Positions 16,669-25,824 are shown, numbered from the stretch's first letter. The stretch: DNA of 64,000 nt from Rhodospirillaceae bacterium (GCA_018701215.1 JABIWH010000065.1:1-64000); one strand, 5' to 3'. Notes: generated by a model from the sequence alone, not told the origin. A program made the numbers and translations.

Positions 16669-17550
16669 ATGAACAGTCCAAACCAAGATGATCCCTCCGT
16701 TTTGCTCCTGGGCACCGGCGGCCCTTGGGTCAGCGCGGACCGTTTCGGACCCAGTACGCTGATCCGCCATGGCGATGAGCGGCTGTTGTTCGATACCGGG
16801 CGCGGCGTCGGCATCCGCTTGGTCGAGGCCGGCGAGGAACCGGCCCAAATCAACCCGGTCTTCATCACCCATCATCATCTCGACCATATCTCTGATCTGG
16901 CCGATGTGATGATCACCACCTGGTTGCGCGGCCGCACGGCGGATCTAAAGATCTATGGCCCGCCGGGAACGGAGGAGATCGTCGATACCCTGGTCAACAA
17001 GGTCTATGCCAAGGATATCGAATGGCGCTCGGTGGGGGAGCCGGCCTTTGGCGGCTGGAAACCTGTGCAGGCGACAGACATCGTGCCGGGCGACATTGTT
17101 GAAACGCCGAACTGGCGGGTCAGCTGTGCCTATGCTGTGCACGGCCACGGCTTGAATTTCAGCAAGGAATTCAAGAACAACTGGAAATGCCTCAGCTACC
17201 GCTTTGAAGCGGCGGACAAGGTCATCACCGTCAGCGGCGATACTGTGGATTGCGCCGGCCTGCGCAACATGGCCCAGGGCGCCGATATCCTGGTGCAGTG
17301 CTGTTTTGCCTCCAGTGCCGAGACGCGGGGCAATGCGCATCTCAGCGACGTGGCCACCTTTACCCTGGCCGATGCGGCACAGGCCGCCACGGTCGCCAAG
17401 GAATGCGGCGTGGGGCATTTGGTATTGACCCATCTGCGGCCAAAATCAGAAGCGGATCTAGCGGCCTTGGAAGCCGAAGTGCGCGAGACCTATGACGGCC
17501 CGTTGACCATTGGCCGCGACATGACCGCCGTATCGCTGCCGGCAAAATAG
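16669..17550 (+). CDS. MBL-fold metallo-hydrolase (RNase Z/arylsulfatase-like)
   Basis: A 293-residue metallo-beta-lactamase-fold enzyme. The zinc motif HHHLDH is at residues 68-73. Further ligand candidates are the His in YAVHGHGLNF, the Asp in VSGDTVDCAGL and the final His in LVLTHLRPKS. The order fits the RNase Z-like branch, which also contains small-molecule hydrolases such as AtsA-type arylsulfatases. The context in a catabolic gene run argues for a small-molecule substrate rather than tRNA. It ends 21 bp from a convergent PAS-protein gene. Confidence 0.8.
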   Translation: MNSPNQDDPSVLLLGTGGPWVSADRFGPSTLIRHGDERLLFDTGRGVGIRLVEAGEEPAQINPVFITHHHLDHISDLADVMITTWLRGRTADLKIYGPPGTEEIVDTLVNKVYAKDIEWRSVGEPAFGGWKPVQATDIVPGDIVETPNWRVSCAYAVHGHGLNFSKEFKNNWKCLSYRFEAADKVITVSGDTVDCAGLRNMAQGADILVQCCFASSAETRGNAHLSDVATFTLADAAQAATVAKECGVGHLVLTHLRPKSEADLAALEAEVRETYDGPLTIGRDMTAVSLPAK

Positions 17551-17571
17551 GCCGTACAAACTGATCAGCAT

Positions 17572-18108
17572 TCAGCTGGAATGGTGCATGTCGTCCACTT
17601 CGCCCAGACGCCAGTCCAGAAGATAACTGGTGTCCGGCATCGGGCGGTCGGCCTCTCCCTTTAAAGGGACCACCGAACTCAAGATGACATTGATGCTATC
17701 GTCGGTCTCGCCCATAGGCATAAGCAACACTTCTACCATGGCCCAGTCCCGGTCCGGAAACAGGGCATGTTGACGGACCGCAACGGGTTCGCACCGTTCG
17801 ACGCAGGATCTAAAGGTCCACAGCAGCTTTTCTGTTTTGTCTCCGTATAGCTCTTCATCAAGCCATCGACCGGTGGCATCCCGGCCGCTCATCGCCGTTA
17901 TCGCTGTACCGATCAAACGATAACGGAACCGCAGAGGCTCATAAAAGACATCCGTGAGGGCGATTTGCGGCAACAACCCGGGTATTTTGATCGGATCAAA
18001 ATCATTGCGCGAAGGCATTTGCCGCCCATCCCGTAGCGCCAGCCAAACGTCGCGTAGCTGACGCAAGCTGGAGGATGCCAATGGTTCCCGCAAAGATATT
18101 CTGTTCAT
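17572..18108 (-). CDS. PAS domain protein (PAS_5 type)
   Basis: A 178-residue protein resembling the stand-alone PAS_5 proteins common in alphaproteobacteria. It shows the family order: LRDVWLALRDGRQMPSRNDFDP near residue 20-40, then GLLPQIALTDVFYEPLRFRYRLIGTAI, GRDATGRWLDE and a C-terminal beta strand LLMPMGETDDSINVILSSVVPL. There is no kinase, cyclase or DNA-binding domain. It is probably a small sensor or binding module; its ligand and partner are unknown. The frame may begin slightly earlier, but this ATG fits family starts. Confidence 0.75.
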   Translation of the reverse strand: MNRISLREPLASSSLRQLRDVWLALRDGRQMPSRNDFDPIKIPGLLPQIALTDVFYEPLRFRYRLIGTAITAMSGRDATGRWLDEELYGDKTEKLLWTFRSCVERCEPVAVRQHALFPDRDWAMVEVLLMPMGETDDSINVILSSVVPLKGEADRPMPDTSYLLDWRLGEVDDMHHSS

Positions 18109-18405
18109 TGGACCCTACGCAGTTCATCCGCAGTCGCAATATTGCCGTTATTATGCACGATGAATCTAGTATGCGGTAGACAACAGTGGAGATCATTTTT
18201 ACGTCACCTCAAGGAGTAGATCGAGGCCAATGCCTGAATTGCCTGGGCGTTGGAGGGGGGTGTTGCTGTTTCAGTTGGCGGAGGCTGTATTCATTCAATC
18301 CAGAAAATGGTCTAGCCGCCAAGAACGAAGCCGTACTGTCCGAAAGATGGCGTTTGACTCGCGACTTTCGTACTTGTTTGTATTTACCTGGAAGGAAAAA
18401 CCATC
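18109..18405. other. divergent intergenic region, no gene seen
   Basis: About 297 bp between the divergent PAS gene and an SDR gene. It is AT-richer than its surroundings and presumably carries both promoters. I find no open frame with family resemblance, no strong hairpin and no RNA gene. The SDR ribosome site (AAGGA, about 18390) is at its right end. Confidence 0.4.
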
Positions 18406-19218
18406 ATGGATTTGGATTTATCGGGGAAATTGGCCCTGGTGACCGGCTCGACACGGGGCATAGGCCTGGCGACGGCCAAGGAACTTGCCGGCATGGGAGC
18501 CGAGGTCATCGTCAACGGCCGCACCCAGGGCGCGGTCGACAAGGCGATGGCCGAGATTGAAAAGACGGCCGCGGGGGCGGATTTGCACGGCGTGGCGGCG
18601 GACATTTCCCATGCGGAAGGTTGCGCCACGGTGACCTCCGCTTTTCCACAGGTCGATATTCTGGTCAACAATACCGGCGTCTACGGGCCCAAGCCGTTCT
18701 TTGAGATTGAGGACGAGGACTGGCAGTCGATCTTCGACATCAATGTCATGAGCGGCGTGCGCCTGACCCGGCATTATCTGAAGGGCATGCTAGCGGAAAG
18801 AGAAAGCGGCGGCGAGGACTGGGGCCGTGTCATCTTCGTCTCCTCGGAAGCCTCCACCGTGGTACCGAAGGAAATGGTCCACTATGGTTTTTCCAAGGGC
18901 GCCCAGCAGATCATCGCGCGCGGCGCGGCGGAAACCACCAAGGGCACCAATATCACGGTGAATTCGGTGTTGCCGGGACCAACCTGGGTCGAGGCCACGC
19001 CGGCCAGCCTGGCGGAGCGGGCCCGCCTGCTGGACACCACGGTGGAGGATGCCATGGCCCGCGCCTTCACCGAGCGGCGCCCGACCTCCCTGATCCAGCG
19101 TTACGCCACGGCTGAAGAGGTCGCCAATCTGATCTGCTATCTCTGCTCCAAAGCAGCCTCGGCAACCAACGGCGCCGCCCTGCGAGTCGATGGCGGCATT
19201 GTCGGCAATCCCTTCTGA
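18406..19218 (+). CDS. SDR family oxidoreductase
   Basis: A 270-residue classical short-chain dehydrogenase/reductase. It has the nucleotide-binding TGSTRGIG (about 14-21), a VNNTGVYG segment equivalent to NNAG, the catalytic serine in FVSSEAST and the YxxxK pair in HYGFSKGAQ. A long post-catalytic segment contains PTWVEATPASLAERARLL, and the protein ends NGAALRVDGGIVGNPF. It is probably an alcohol/ketone oxidoreductase; the substrate is unknown. It is the only gene in its direction between the PAS and C45 genes. Confidence 0.85.
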   Translation: MDLDLSGKLALVTGSTRGIGLATAKELAGMGAEVIVNGRTQGAVDKAMAEIEKTAAGADLHGVAADISHAEGCATVTSAFPQVDILVNNTGVYGPKPFFEIEDEDWQSIFDINVMSGVRLTRHYLKGMLAERESGGEDWGRVIFVSSEASTVVPKEMVHYGFSKGAQQIIARGAAETTKGTNITVNSVLPGPTWVEATPASLAERARLLDTTVEDAMARAFTERRPTSLIQRYATAEEVANLICYLCSKAASATNGAALRVDGGIVGNPF

Positions 19219-19278
19219 AGGCTGAACCGTTCGGCGCAAACACCTAACCGGTCCGTGCATAACAATCTTCAAAACGCC

Positions 19279-19292
19279 AAGATACGTATCTT
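19279..19292. repeat. 14-bp perfect palindrome between convergent genes
   Basis: AAGATACGTATCTT is a perfect self-complementary sequence in the 135-bp gap between the convergent SDR and C45 genes. It is too short and loop-free for a strong terminator. It could be a protein-binding site or chance. Confidence 0.3.
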
Positions 19293-19353
19293 CGTCTTTG
19301 CCACGCTTGACCCGACAAACCGTGCCGGCCCTGGCCTCGTGCTTTTGATATGC

Positions 19354-20463
19354 CTAAGCCGCCAACGGGATCCGTTGGTAGTCGTTTTCGCACGGCGGGC
19401 CGTCGCAGGCGTACATGACCCGGTCGTTCAGGCTTAGGATTACCGAGGCGACGGTCAGCTTTTTGTTGCCCTCGGGCTCGTCATCGCCTTCGTGGCGGCA
19501 GATCGCGTAAGGATGGCCGAAGTGATCGGTGAACAGACGCTTGGCCAGGTTCACATCGACGGGACCGTTGCGCTGTTCCAGCAGGCGGCGCAGGCGCTGG
19601 CTGCGGTACAGCGTTGATGGCCCGCCCAGCTCCAATACCGAGTTGATGCCATTCCAGACCTCGAAATGATTGGCGTGGGTCAGGATGCCGTCGGTGGGCA
19701 GAATATGGTTGGCCTTTTGCGGCGCGGCTTCCAAATCGATGGCCTCGCCGTCCGCATGGCCGATCAGGAAATTGGCGGAAGTATTTCGCTCCGAGGACAG
19801 CACGGCTTTTAGCGCCTGGTTCATGTTCTGGGAATTCATGATATCGCGCACCCGCATGTGGAACGGCCGTTGTTGCAGGTTTTTGCCGTCCTGGTCCGAG
19901 ATCAGGCCGTTGACGCAGAGGCCAAGGCCGCTTTCGTTCAGGCCGATCATGCCGCCGACGATGCCGGCCTGGGTCAGGCAGATGAAGTTCGGACGCTCGG
20001 GCCGGTCCACCCGCATCACGAAACAGCGCCCCCGAATATCCGCCAACCAGTCCCAATTCTGTCCCAACAAAGTACCGCCGTCGTGGGTGACTTCGGGCAG
20101 GGCGGCAAAGGCGGTGCAGCCGTCCATCTGGTCTTCGGCCGTCAAGCCAGCCTGGGTCTCGCTCATAGACGAGAGATAGGTCAGCTCGTAACGGGCATTC
20201 AGCACCGCGATCTGTTCCAGGGGCAGCGCCGCACCCTCCGCCACGCCAGTCATCTCGGCGAAGTATTCCGCATCGAACGCCTTGATGCGCCGGGCCCAAT
20301 CGTGGCCGCCCTGCAGCACCGCGTCCCGCTTGTTGCCGGCAAGTTCGAAACGGCTCAAATAGGTTTCGATATTCTCGCGGATTTCAGTGGGGAAATGGCG
20401 GCCATGTACCAGCCCGCGTTGGTGCGGGTCGGCGCCAAGGTTGAGAATTTCCATTTCGGGCAT
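19354..20463 (-). CDS. C45 family autoproteolytic acyltransferase/hydrolase
   Basis: A 369-residue Ntn-hydrolase of the C45 family (isopenicillin N acyltransferase relatives). The processing site DGC-TAF places the nucleophile at Cys116 after Gly115, close to Gly102-Cys103 of the fungal enzyme. LLGQNWDW, ICLTQAGIVGGMIGLNESGLGLCVNGL and RCFVMRV are typical downstream strands. The precursor is expected to cut itself before the Cys to expose the catalytic residue. In bacteria these enzymes hydrolyse amide bonds of acylated amines or peptides. The ribosome site is AGGAG, 8 bases upstream. A penicillin-specific role is unlikely; a general amidase role fits the amide-rich neighbourhood. Confidence 0.85.
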   Translation of the reverse strand: MPEMEILNLGADPHQRGLVHGRHFPTEIRENIETYLSRFELAGNKRDAVLQGGHDWARRIKAFDAEYFAEMTGVAEGAALPLEQIAVLNARYELTYLSSMSETQAGLTAEDQMDGCTAFAALPEVTHDGGTLLGQNWDWLADIRGRCFVMRVDRPERPNFICLTQAGIVGGMIGLNESGLGLCVNGLISDQDGKNLQQRPFHMRVRDIMNSQNMNQALKAVLSSERNTSANFLIGHADGEAIDLEAAPQKANHILPTDGILTHANHFEVWNGINSVLELGGPSTLYRSQRLRRLLEQRNGPVDVNLAKRLFTDHFGHPYAICRHEGDDEPEGNKKLTVASVILSLNDRVMYACDGPPCENDYQRIPLAA

Positions 20464-20560
20464 TCGCTAACTCCTGCTGCTATTTCTCTAGCCTATACCA
20501 AATTATGGCAAAGGTCATTGATGCGGATAACGCAGATCGGTAATCAGGGTTAATCGTCCT

Positions 20561-20923
20561 CTACGCTTCGTCCTCCGGCCAGACTTCCGCCAGGACGCGA
20601 AAGGCAGAGGCAGCGACGGGCCAGCCGGCATAGTGCGCGGCATGCGTGATCATACCTTCGATGCGTTCGCGAGGCAGGCCGAAATTTCTGGCGGCCCGGA
20701 AATGGATATGCTGCTCGGCCTCGCGGTTAAGGGCAACCAGAATGGTGCAGGTGACCAGGGAGCGTTCCTCGATGCTCAATTCCTCGCCCTGCCAGACGTC
20801 GCCGAACAGATGTTCCAGGTTGTAATCGACGAATTTCTTCGGCACCCGAGGGCCCGGCGGGGTGCCCTCCAGGATGGCCCGGGCCATGGCCTTGCCCTTC
20901 TCTCGTTTTTCAGCATCACTCAT
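20561..20923 (-). CDS. carboxymuconolactone decarboxylase family protein
   Basis: A 120-residue all-helical protein of the carboxymuconolactone decarboxylase/AhpD-like family. LFGDVWQGEELSIEERSLVTCTILVALNREAEQHIHFRAARNFG is split here over about residues 40-83 and contains the family core with the His pair (HIHFRAA). There is no CxxC motif, so it resembles the gamma-CMD branch rather than AhpD. The ATG overlaps the stop of the cytochrome P450 gene (ATGA), showing translational coupling, so I prefer it over a longer frame. It may act on a ring-opened or lactone product from the P450 pathway; that is inference. Confidence 0.85.
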   Translation of the reverse strand: MSDAEKREKGKAMARAILEGTPPGPRVPKKFVDYNLEHLFGDVWQGEELSIEERSLVTCTILVALNREAEQHIHFRAARNFGLPRERIEGMITHAAHYAGWPVAASAFRVLAEVWPEDEA

Positions 20924-22185
20924 TTGTTTTCCTCCTTCATGGTCACGCTCAACGGTAGTTCTCGTAGACCCAACAATCGGTTGTTGGGCACCCATCGCGC
21001 GGGTCCCGCCAGCTCGAAGTCTTCAATACGGCGCAGCATTTCCTCGATCGCGATCCTGATTTCCAACCGCGCCAGCCCGGCGCCCAGGCAAACATGGGTG
21101 CCAAAGCCAAAGCCCACGTGGCGGTTGGGCCGGCGGCTGATGTCAAAGCGGAAAGGTTCGTCGAACACCAAGCCGTCTCGGTTGGCCGACATCTCCCAAA
21201 TCGTTACCTTGTCGCCCCGTTTCAGGGCCTGGCCGGCAAGCTCGGTATCCCGGGTGACCGTGCGGCGTTTGTAGATCGACGGCGTCATCCAACGGACAAA
21301 CTCCTCCACCGCGCTTTTCACCAAGTCCGGATCATCGCGCAGAGCTTGTAGCTGTTCGGGATGCTCGATCAAGGCGCGCAAGCCGCCGCCGATAGCGCTG
21401 CGGGTGGTCTCGGCGCCGGCGGGAAACAGCAGCACAAAGAAATTTGTCAACTCCTCGTCCGTCAGACCCCGGCCGCCCGTATCACCAAGATGGGCGCCGT
21501 CAAGGCGGGCCCGCACGATGGTCGAGAGGATATCGTCACGGGGGTTCCGCCGTTTCTCGGCAATGATACCGCGGGCGTAGTCCAGGATTTGGACGAAGTA
21601 TTCCTTGGCCAAGACATTCTGCGACTCTGCTTCAAGGCCATTGTCGATTAGTTCACAGAGCTGAACCCGGTCTTCCTGGGGTACGCCAAGGACGATGCAG
21701 ATGGCCTGCAACGGCAGCTCGCGGGAAAAATGCGCGACGAAATCAAAAGGCCGGCCAATGGGAAAATCATCGATCAACAGATTGGCCCGGCGGCGCAGCT
21801 CGTCCTCCAACCGGCCCACGGCTTGAGTGGTGAAGCCCTTATTGACCAGGCTACGCAAAACCCGATGATGGGGATCGTCGGTATAGTTCAGGACCTTGCC
21901 GGCGGCGCGTTCGTCCTTCAGGGTGGTGCCGCCGCCCTGGCGATCACCCCCCGTATCAGAGGAATAGATCTCGGCGTTGCGCAAGACCTCCATGGCATGG
22001 TCATAACGGCTGACGACCCAGAAACCCTCGCCATCGGGCGTGATGGGCGTCGGGGCATGCCAATGCACCGGATCATTTTCCCTAAGCCAGGTAAAGAAAG
22101 GGTGCGGGAAGCCGTGCTTGAAGCTTAAGTCATCAGATAGATCAACAGCTTCGAAATCCGGTGCGCCATCCGCCGCAAATATCAT
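20920..22185 (-). CDS. cytochrome P450
   Basis: A 421-residue soluble bacterial cytochrome P450. The haem-binding segment FGFGTHVCLGAGLAR places the thiolate ligand at Cys366. The I-helix oxygen motif AGAETT is at 256-261 and the ExxR pair at about E295/R298. It is a class I type that needs a ferredoxin and ferredoxin reductase, neither of which is in the window. It lies between an SDR gene (6 bp upstream) and the overlapping CMD gene, so monooxygenation, alcohol oxidation and lactone/ring processing could be consecutive steps. The substrate cannot be read from sequence; terpenoid or alicyclic compounds are reasonable guesses. Confidence 0.9.
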   Translation of the reverse strand: MIFAADGAPDFEAVDLSDDLSFKHGFPHPFFTWLRENDPVHWHAPTPITPDGEGFWVVSRYDHAMEVLRNAEIYSSDTGGDRQGGGTTLKDERAAGKVLNYTDDPHHRVLRSLVNKGFTTQAVGRLEDELRRRANLLIDDFPIGRPFDFVAHFSRELPLQAICIVLGVPQEDRVQLCELIDNGLEAESQNVLAKEYFVQILDYARGIIAEKRRNPRDDILSTIVRARLDGAHLGDTGGRGLTDEELTNFFVLLFPAGAETTRSAIGGGLRALIEHPEQLQALRDDPDLVKSAVEEFVRWMTPSIYKRRTVTRDTELAGQALKRGDKVTIWEMSANRDGLVFDEPFRFDISRRPNRHVGFGFGTHVCLGAGLARLEIRIAIEEMLRRIEDFELAGPARWVPNNRLLGLRELPLSVTMKEENK

Positions 22186-22191
22186 GACGCC

Positions 22192-22971
22192 CTACTTTTT
22201 CCAGCCGCTGGAAAGACCGGCCATCAGACCGCCATCGACAATGATATGTTGGCCGTTCAGCCAGCCAATATGACCTTCCGCCAGCTGCACCAGGGCCTCG
22301 CCAATATCACCGGGCTGGGCCGAACGGCCTACCATGTCGATCATGGTCTGCATGGTCTCTGCGCCAACCTCGGTGGTGAAATCTGGCAGGATCGGCGTAT
22401 CGACGGGTCCCGGCCCTACGTCGTTGACCCGAATGCCCCGGTCCAGACCGCGACCGGCCAGAACCATGGTGTAGACCACCACGGCTTCCTTGGAAAAGGT
22501 ATAGGCATCGGTGCCGACCGCATCGGCATTGGCGCGCCACCAGGCCTGGCCTTCCGCGAAGGTCTTGGTGGCCAGGGCCTCGCCCAATTGGCCACGCCGC
22601 TTGCGCCAGTTGTTGCCGGCGATGGAGGAAACGCTGACCACGGTGCCGTTGTCGGCGATACGGTCCCAGATTTTCTCGGTCAAATAACGCAGACCCAGAA
22701 AATTGACGGCAAAGGTCAAATCGCTGCCCACGGTGCCCGGCACCCCGGCCACGTTCAACAGGGAGGATAAGGCGCTGGGCAATTCCGCCACCGCCGCATC
22801 GATGCTGGCGGTATCATTCAAATCGCAATGATGATGCGTAACGCGGTCATTGCTGGATGGCTTGATATCCAGCGAGATTACTTCGTGGCCAAGCTCCAAC
22901 AACTGCTTGGCGGTGGCCTCGCCCACGCCCGAGGCGCCCCCCGTCAAAAGGACTGGATGTTCAAATGCCAT
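22192..22971 (-). CDS. SDR family oxidoreductase
   Basis: A 259-residue short-chain dehydrogenase. It has the glycine motif TGGASGVG near the N-terminus, LNVAGVPGT in place of NNAG, catalytic Ser in VVSVSSIAGNN and YTFSK as YxxxK. DIKPSSND suggests NAD preference through the Asp at the end of the second strand. It resembles the 3-alpha-hydroxysteroid/carbonyl reductase branch. The start MAFEHPVLLTGG at 22971 is chosen over a non-conserved 40-residue extension. It is the first gene of the SDR-P450-CMD operon. Confidence 0.85.
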   Translation of the reverse strand: MAFEHPVLLTGGASGVGEATAKQLLELGHEVISLDIKPSSNDRVTHHHCDLNDTASIDAAVAELPSALSSLLNVAGVPGTVGSDLTFAVNFLGLRYLTEKIWDRIADNGTVVSVSSIAGNNWRKRRGQLGEALATKTFAEGQAWWRANADAVGTDAYTFSKEAVVVYTMVLAGRGLDRGIRVNDVGPGPVDTPILPDFTTEVGAETMQTMIDMVGRSAQPGDIGEALVQLAEGHIGWLNGQHIIVDGGLMAGLSSGWKK

Positions 22972-23071
22972 GGAATTTTCCCTTATGTGCTGATCAGCTT
23001 GATTTGGCACAAGACTAGAGCATTGGGAAAAAATGATCCAGAATAGCCCCGAAGTGTCAGTGGAGGTGATT

Positions 23072-23926
23072 ATGGAATTCGGCATCTGCATGTTCGCGAC
23101 GGACTATTCCATGCAGGCAGCGGACTTGGCCGTGGCTGTGGAGGAACGCGGCCTGGATGCGCTCTTTGTACCCGACCACACCCATATTCCCGCCAACAGC
23201 GACACCCAGTTCACCCTGGGCGGCGATCTGCCGCCTGATTATTCCCACAACGTGGATATGTTCCTGACCCTGGCGGCGGCGGCGGCGGTGACCAAGCGCA
23301 TCCGCCTGGGCACCGGCATCTGCCTGGTCACCGAACGGGACCCGATCATCACCGCCAAGGAAGTTGCCAGCCTGGATCATATCTCGGGTGGGCGGGTTGA
23401 TTTCGGCATCGGCTGGGGTTGGAACCGGGAGGAGCTGGAAAATCACGGCGTCGCCTGGGAACGGCGATGGAAAGTGGCGCGGGAACGGATCGAAGCGATG
23501 AAGGCGATCTGGACCCAGGATGAGGCCACCTATCACGGAGAATTCGTGAACTTCGAACGGATACAATCCTGGCCCAAACCGGTGCAAAAGCCTTATCCGC
23601 CGATCTTCATTGGCGGCGACGCGGCGGGCACCTTCAAGCGCCTGCAGCGTTATGGCGACGGCTGGATTCCCATGCTAGCGACGGTGGGCAGTAAATTTGA
23701 CCTCAAGGATGCGCGCATGGCTGAGATTGCGGCGTTGGCCAAGGATGCCGGCCGCGCCCCTTATCCCATCACCACGTTCGGCACGCCGCGTGATCCGGCG
23801 GCGATTGAAAAGCTGGCGAAATCCGGCGTCACCCGCTGTATTTTTGGCATCAAGGCGGCACCCGGCGATGACGTTTTGATGCGCCTGGATAAGATCACAC
23901 GTCTAGTTGAAACGGTACGAGGGTAA
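23072..23926 (+). CDS. LLM class flavin-dependent oxidoreductase (F420-type)
   Basis: A 284-residue luciferase-like oxidoreductase. MEFGICMFATDYSM, LFVPDHTHIP, RLGTGICLVTERDPIITAKEVASLDHISGGRVDFGIGWGWNREEL and PIFIGGD match the F420-dependent TIGR03619-type branch by pattern; whether it uses F420 or FMN is not certain. The ATG at 23072 has GGAGGTG just upstream, so the 13-residue longer frame is rejected. It is divergent from the SDR-P450 operon and is followed after 5 bp by an SDR gene, which suggests a paired oxidation route. Confidence 0.85.
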   Translation: MEFGICMFATDYSMQAADLAVAVEERGLDALFVPDHTHIPANSDTQFTLGGDLPPDYSHNVDMFLTLAAAAAVTKRIRLGTGICLVTERDPIITAKEVASLDHISGGRVDFGIGWGWNREELENHGVAWERRWKVARERIEAMKAIWTQDEATYHGEFVNFERIQSWPKPVQKPYPPIFIGGDAAGTFKRLQRYGDGWIPMLATVGSKFDLKDARMAEIAALAKDAGRAPYPITTFGTPRDPAAIEKLAKSGVTRCIFGIKAAPGDDVLMRLDKITRLVETVRG

Positions 23927-23931
23927 AGCAA

Positions 23932-24696
23932 ATGGCACGTATGCAGGATCGAATAGTCGTGGTAACCGGCGCGGCGAACGGCCTGGGCCGGGCCACCGCC
24001 ATACGTCTGGCGCAGGAAGGCGCCAGCCTGGTGATAGGCGATATCGAGGCCGAGGCGCTGGCCAGCACCGCCGCGGAAATTACCGCCCTCGACCGCCCCG
24101 TTCATACGTTGGTTGGCGATTTGACCGAGCCCGAGGCGGCGGAACGCCTGATCGAAACGGCGATCTCGCAACACGGCCAAATCGATGGCCTGGTCAACAA
24201 CATGGGCGGCTCGCGCAACGCCAAGATTTGGGAGATGTCGATCGAGGATTGGGATTACACCCTGCGCCTCAATCTGCGCGGCACCTTTCTCTGTACCCGT
24301 TTTGCCGCACCCCACATGATGGCGCGGAAAAGCGGCGGCATCGTTTGCCTCTCTTCAGGTTCCCGGGAAGGCACGCCCTGGACGGCGTTGAGTACCGGAG
24401 GTGCGGCTTATTCCGTTTCCAAGGCCGGTGTGCATGGCTTCATCCGCGATGTCGCCATAGAGCTCGCCGAATATAATATCCGGGTTAATGCCGTCGCGCC
24501 GGGCCCCATCGATACCGAGCGGGTCGGCCCCCTGCTGCGCAACCTGGAAGACAATATGACACTTGGCCCCATGACCTTGACGCCCATGGGCCGCCTGGGC
24601 CTGCCGGAGGAGATTGCCAATGCGATTCTATTCCTGCTCAGTGACGAAGCATCCTATATCACCGGCCACACAATGGCGGTGACTGGTGGCAGATAG
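23932..24696 (+). CDS. SDR family oxidoreductase
   Basis: A 254-residue classical SDR. It has TGAANGLG near residue 12, NNMGGSRN in place of NNAG, the catalytic SGSREG region and YSVSKAGVHGF as YxxxK. PGPIDTERVG and ITGHTMAVTGGR complete the fold. It begins 5 bp after the luciferase-like gene and is almost certainly co-transcribed. Sequence alone does not give the substrate; oxidation of a hydroxyl formed by a neighbouring oxygenase is plausible. Confidence 0.85.
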   Translation: MARMQDRIVVVTGAANGLGRATAIRLAQEGASLVIGDIEAEALASTAAEITALDRPVHTLVGDLTEPEAAERLIETAISQHGQIDGLVNNMGGSRNAKIWEMSIEDWDYTLRLNLRGTFLCTRFAAPHMMARKSGGIVCLSSGSREGTPWTALSTGGAAYSVSKAGVHGFIRDVAIELAEYNIRVNAVAPGPIDTERVGPLLRNLEDNMTLGPMTLTPMGRLGLPEEIANAILFLLSDEASYITGHTMAVTGGR

Positions 24697-24719
24697 GCGG
24701 GCGGCAAATAGGCGCGCGC

Positions 24720-25799
24720 TCAGTCGCCAAAGGCCGGCATCACGCCTTCGCCGAAGCGGCGCATTGAGGTCAGATTCTGTTCCTGGCTCATGTCGCCGAA
24801 GCCGGTTTGGCAAAGCAGATGCTGCACGCCGACGTCCCGCAGCTCGGCTACCTGTTCGCGCACTCGTTCGGGGGTGCCGAACAGACAACCGGTTTCCATC
24901 ACGTAGGGCAAGGCCTCGGTATCGCTGACGGCCGGGTCGGTCCAGGGGTTCAACATCATGGGGTCAATGACGAAGTCCTTGGGATTGTGGGCCTCGCGCA
25001 CATGGATCATGTGGTGGCGGGTATCCAGGATCAGCTGGGATAACTCATCCTCGGCCTGGGCATCGCTCTCGGCTACATAGACGTTACGCCACAGGGCGAT
25101 TTGCGCCATCAAGCGCTTGCACGTCGCCTCGTCATGGCCACCTTCGGCCAGGCCGGCTTCGTAGGTAGCCCAGCGTTCCTTGATCTTTTCCACGCCCAGG
25201 CGCGCGGTCAGGATGGGAATACCCAGACGGCCGCACTCGGTGAAGGACGCGGGCGAGATGACGCTGCGCCACAAGGGTGGGCCCGGCTGCTGCACAGGGC
25301 GGGGGCGCAGGCTGGGTATTTCGAATTGTTGGAACTTGCCGTCGTAACGCAGCGGCGTTTCGCTCCAGGCCGCCGCCCAGGCCTGCTGCAGAATATCAAC
25401 CGCCTCTTCCATGCGTTCCCGGCTGTCGTCGCTGCGCAGGCCATGGCCAACGAATTCATATTCGTTATAGACCGTGCCCTTGCCGACCCCCACATCGACC
25501 CGGCCCTTGGAAAGATTGTCCAACAGGGCCAGTTGGGTGGCCAAGCGGACAGGATGGTGAAACGGCATCTGCACCACGGCGAAACCAAGACGGATGCGTT
25601 CCGTGCGCATGGCCAGGGCGGCTGCGAACAACACCGCGTCGTTGTAAACACTTTCGCCGGTAAAATAATGCTCGGTCAACCAGACGTCGGAAAAGCCGAG
25701 CTCTTCGGCATAACAGACCTGTTCGATCTGTTGTTCGATGCGGGCGGCGTCTTCGTCCGCCGAAGGGGACAGCGCCAGAGTCAACCAGCCAAACTGCAT
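24720..25799 (-). CDS. LLM class flavin-dependent oxidoreductase
   Basis: A 359-residue luciferase-like monooxygenase. It has DVWLTEHYFTGESVYNDAV, RLGFAVVQMPFHHPVRLATQLALLDNLSKGRVDVGVGKG and the C-terminal LLCQTGFGDMSQEQNL. I use the ATG at 25799, which has GGAGG 8 bases upstream; the longer frame is not family-like. It lies 25 bp behind the last gene of the phn-type transporter operon and in the same direction, so it may be expressed with it. Because some flavin monooxygenases cleave C-S or C-P bonds, a link with the imported compound is possible but unproven. Confidence 0.85.
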   Translation of the reverse strand: MQFGWLTLALSPSADEDAARIEQQIEQVCYAEELGFSDVWLTEHYFTGESVYNDAVLFAAALAMRTERIRLGFAVVQMPFHHPVRLATQLALLDNLSKGRVDVGVGKGTVYNEYEFVGHGLRSDDSRERMEEAVDILQQAWAAAWSETPLRYDGKFQQFEIPSLRPRPVQQPGPPLWRSVISPASFTECGRLGIPILTARLGVEKIKERWATYEAGLAEGGHDEATCKRLMAQIALWRNVYVAESDAQAEDELSQLILDTRHHMIHVREAHNPKDFVIDPMMLNPWTDPAVSDTEALPYVMETGCLFGTPERVREQVAELRDVGVQHLLCQTGFGDMSQEQNLTSMRRFGEGVMPAFGD

Positions 25800-25824
25800 T
25801 AGATACCTCCTACAATCATAAACC

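Noticed and set aside
20924..20995. 24-residue N-terminal extension of the CMD-family gene
   Set aside because: Overlaps the P450 coding end; the coupled ATGA start with an adjacent GGAGG is better.
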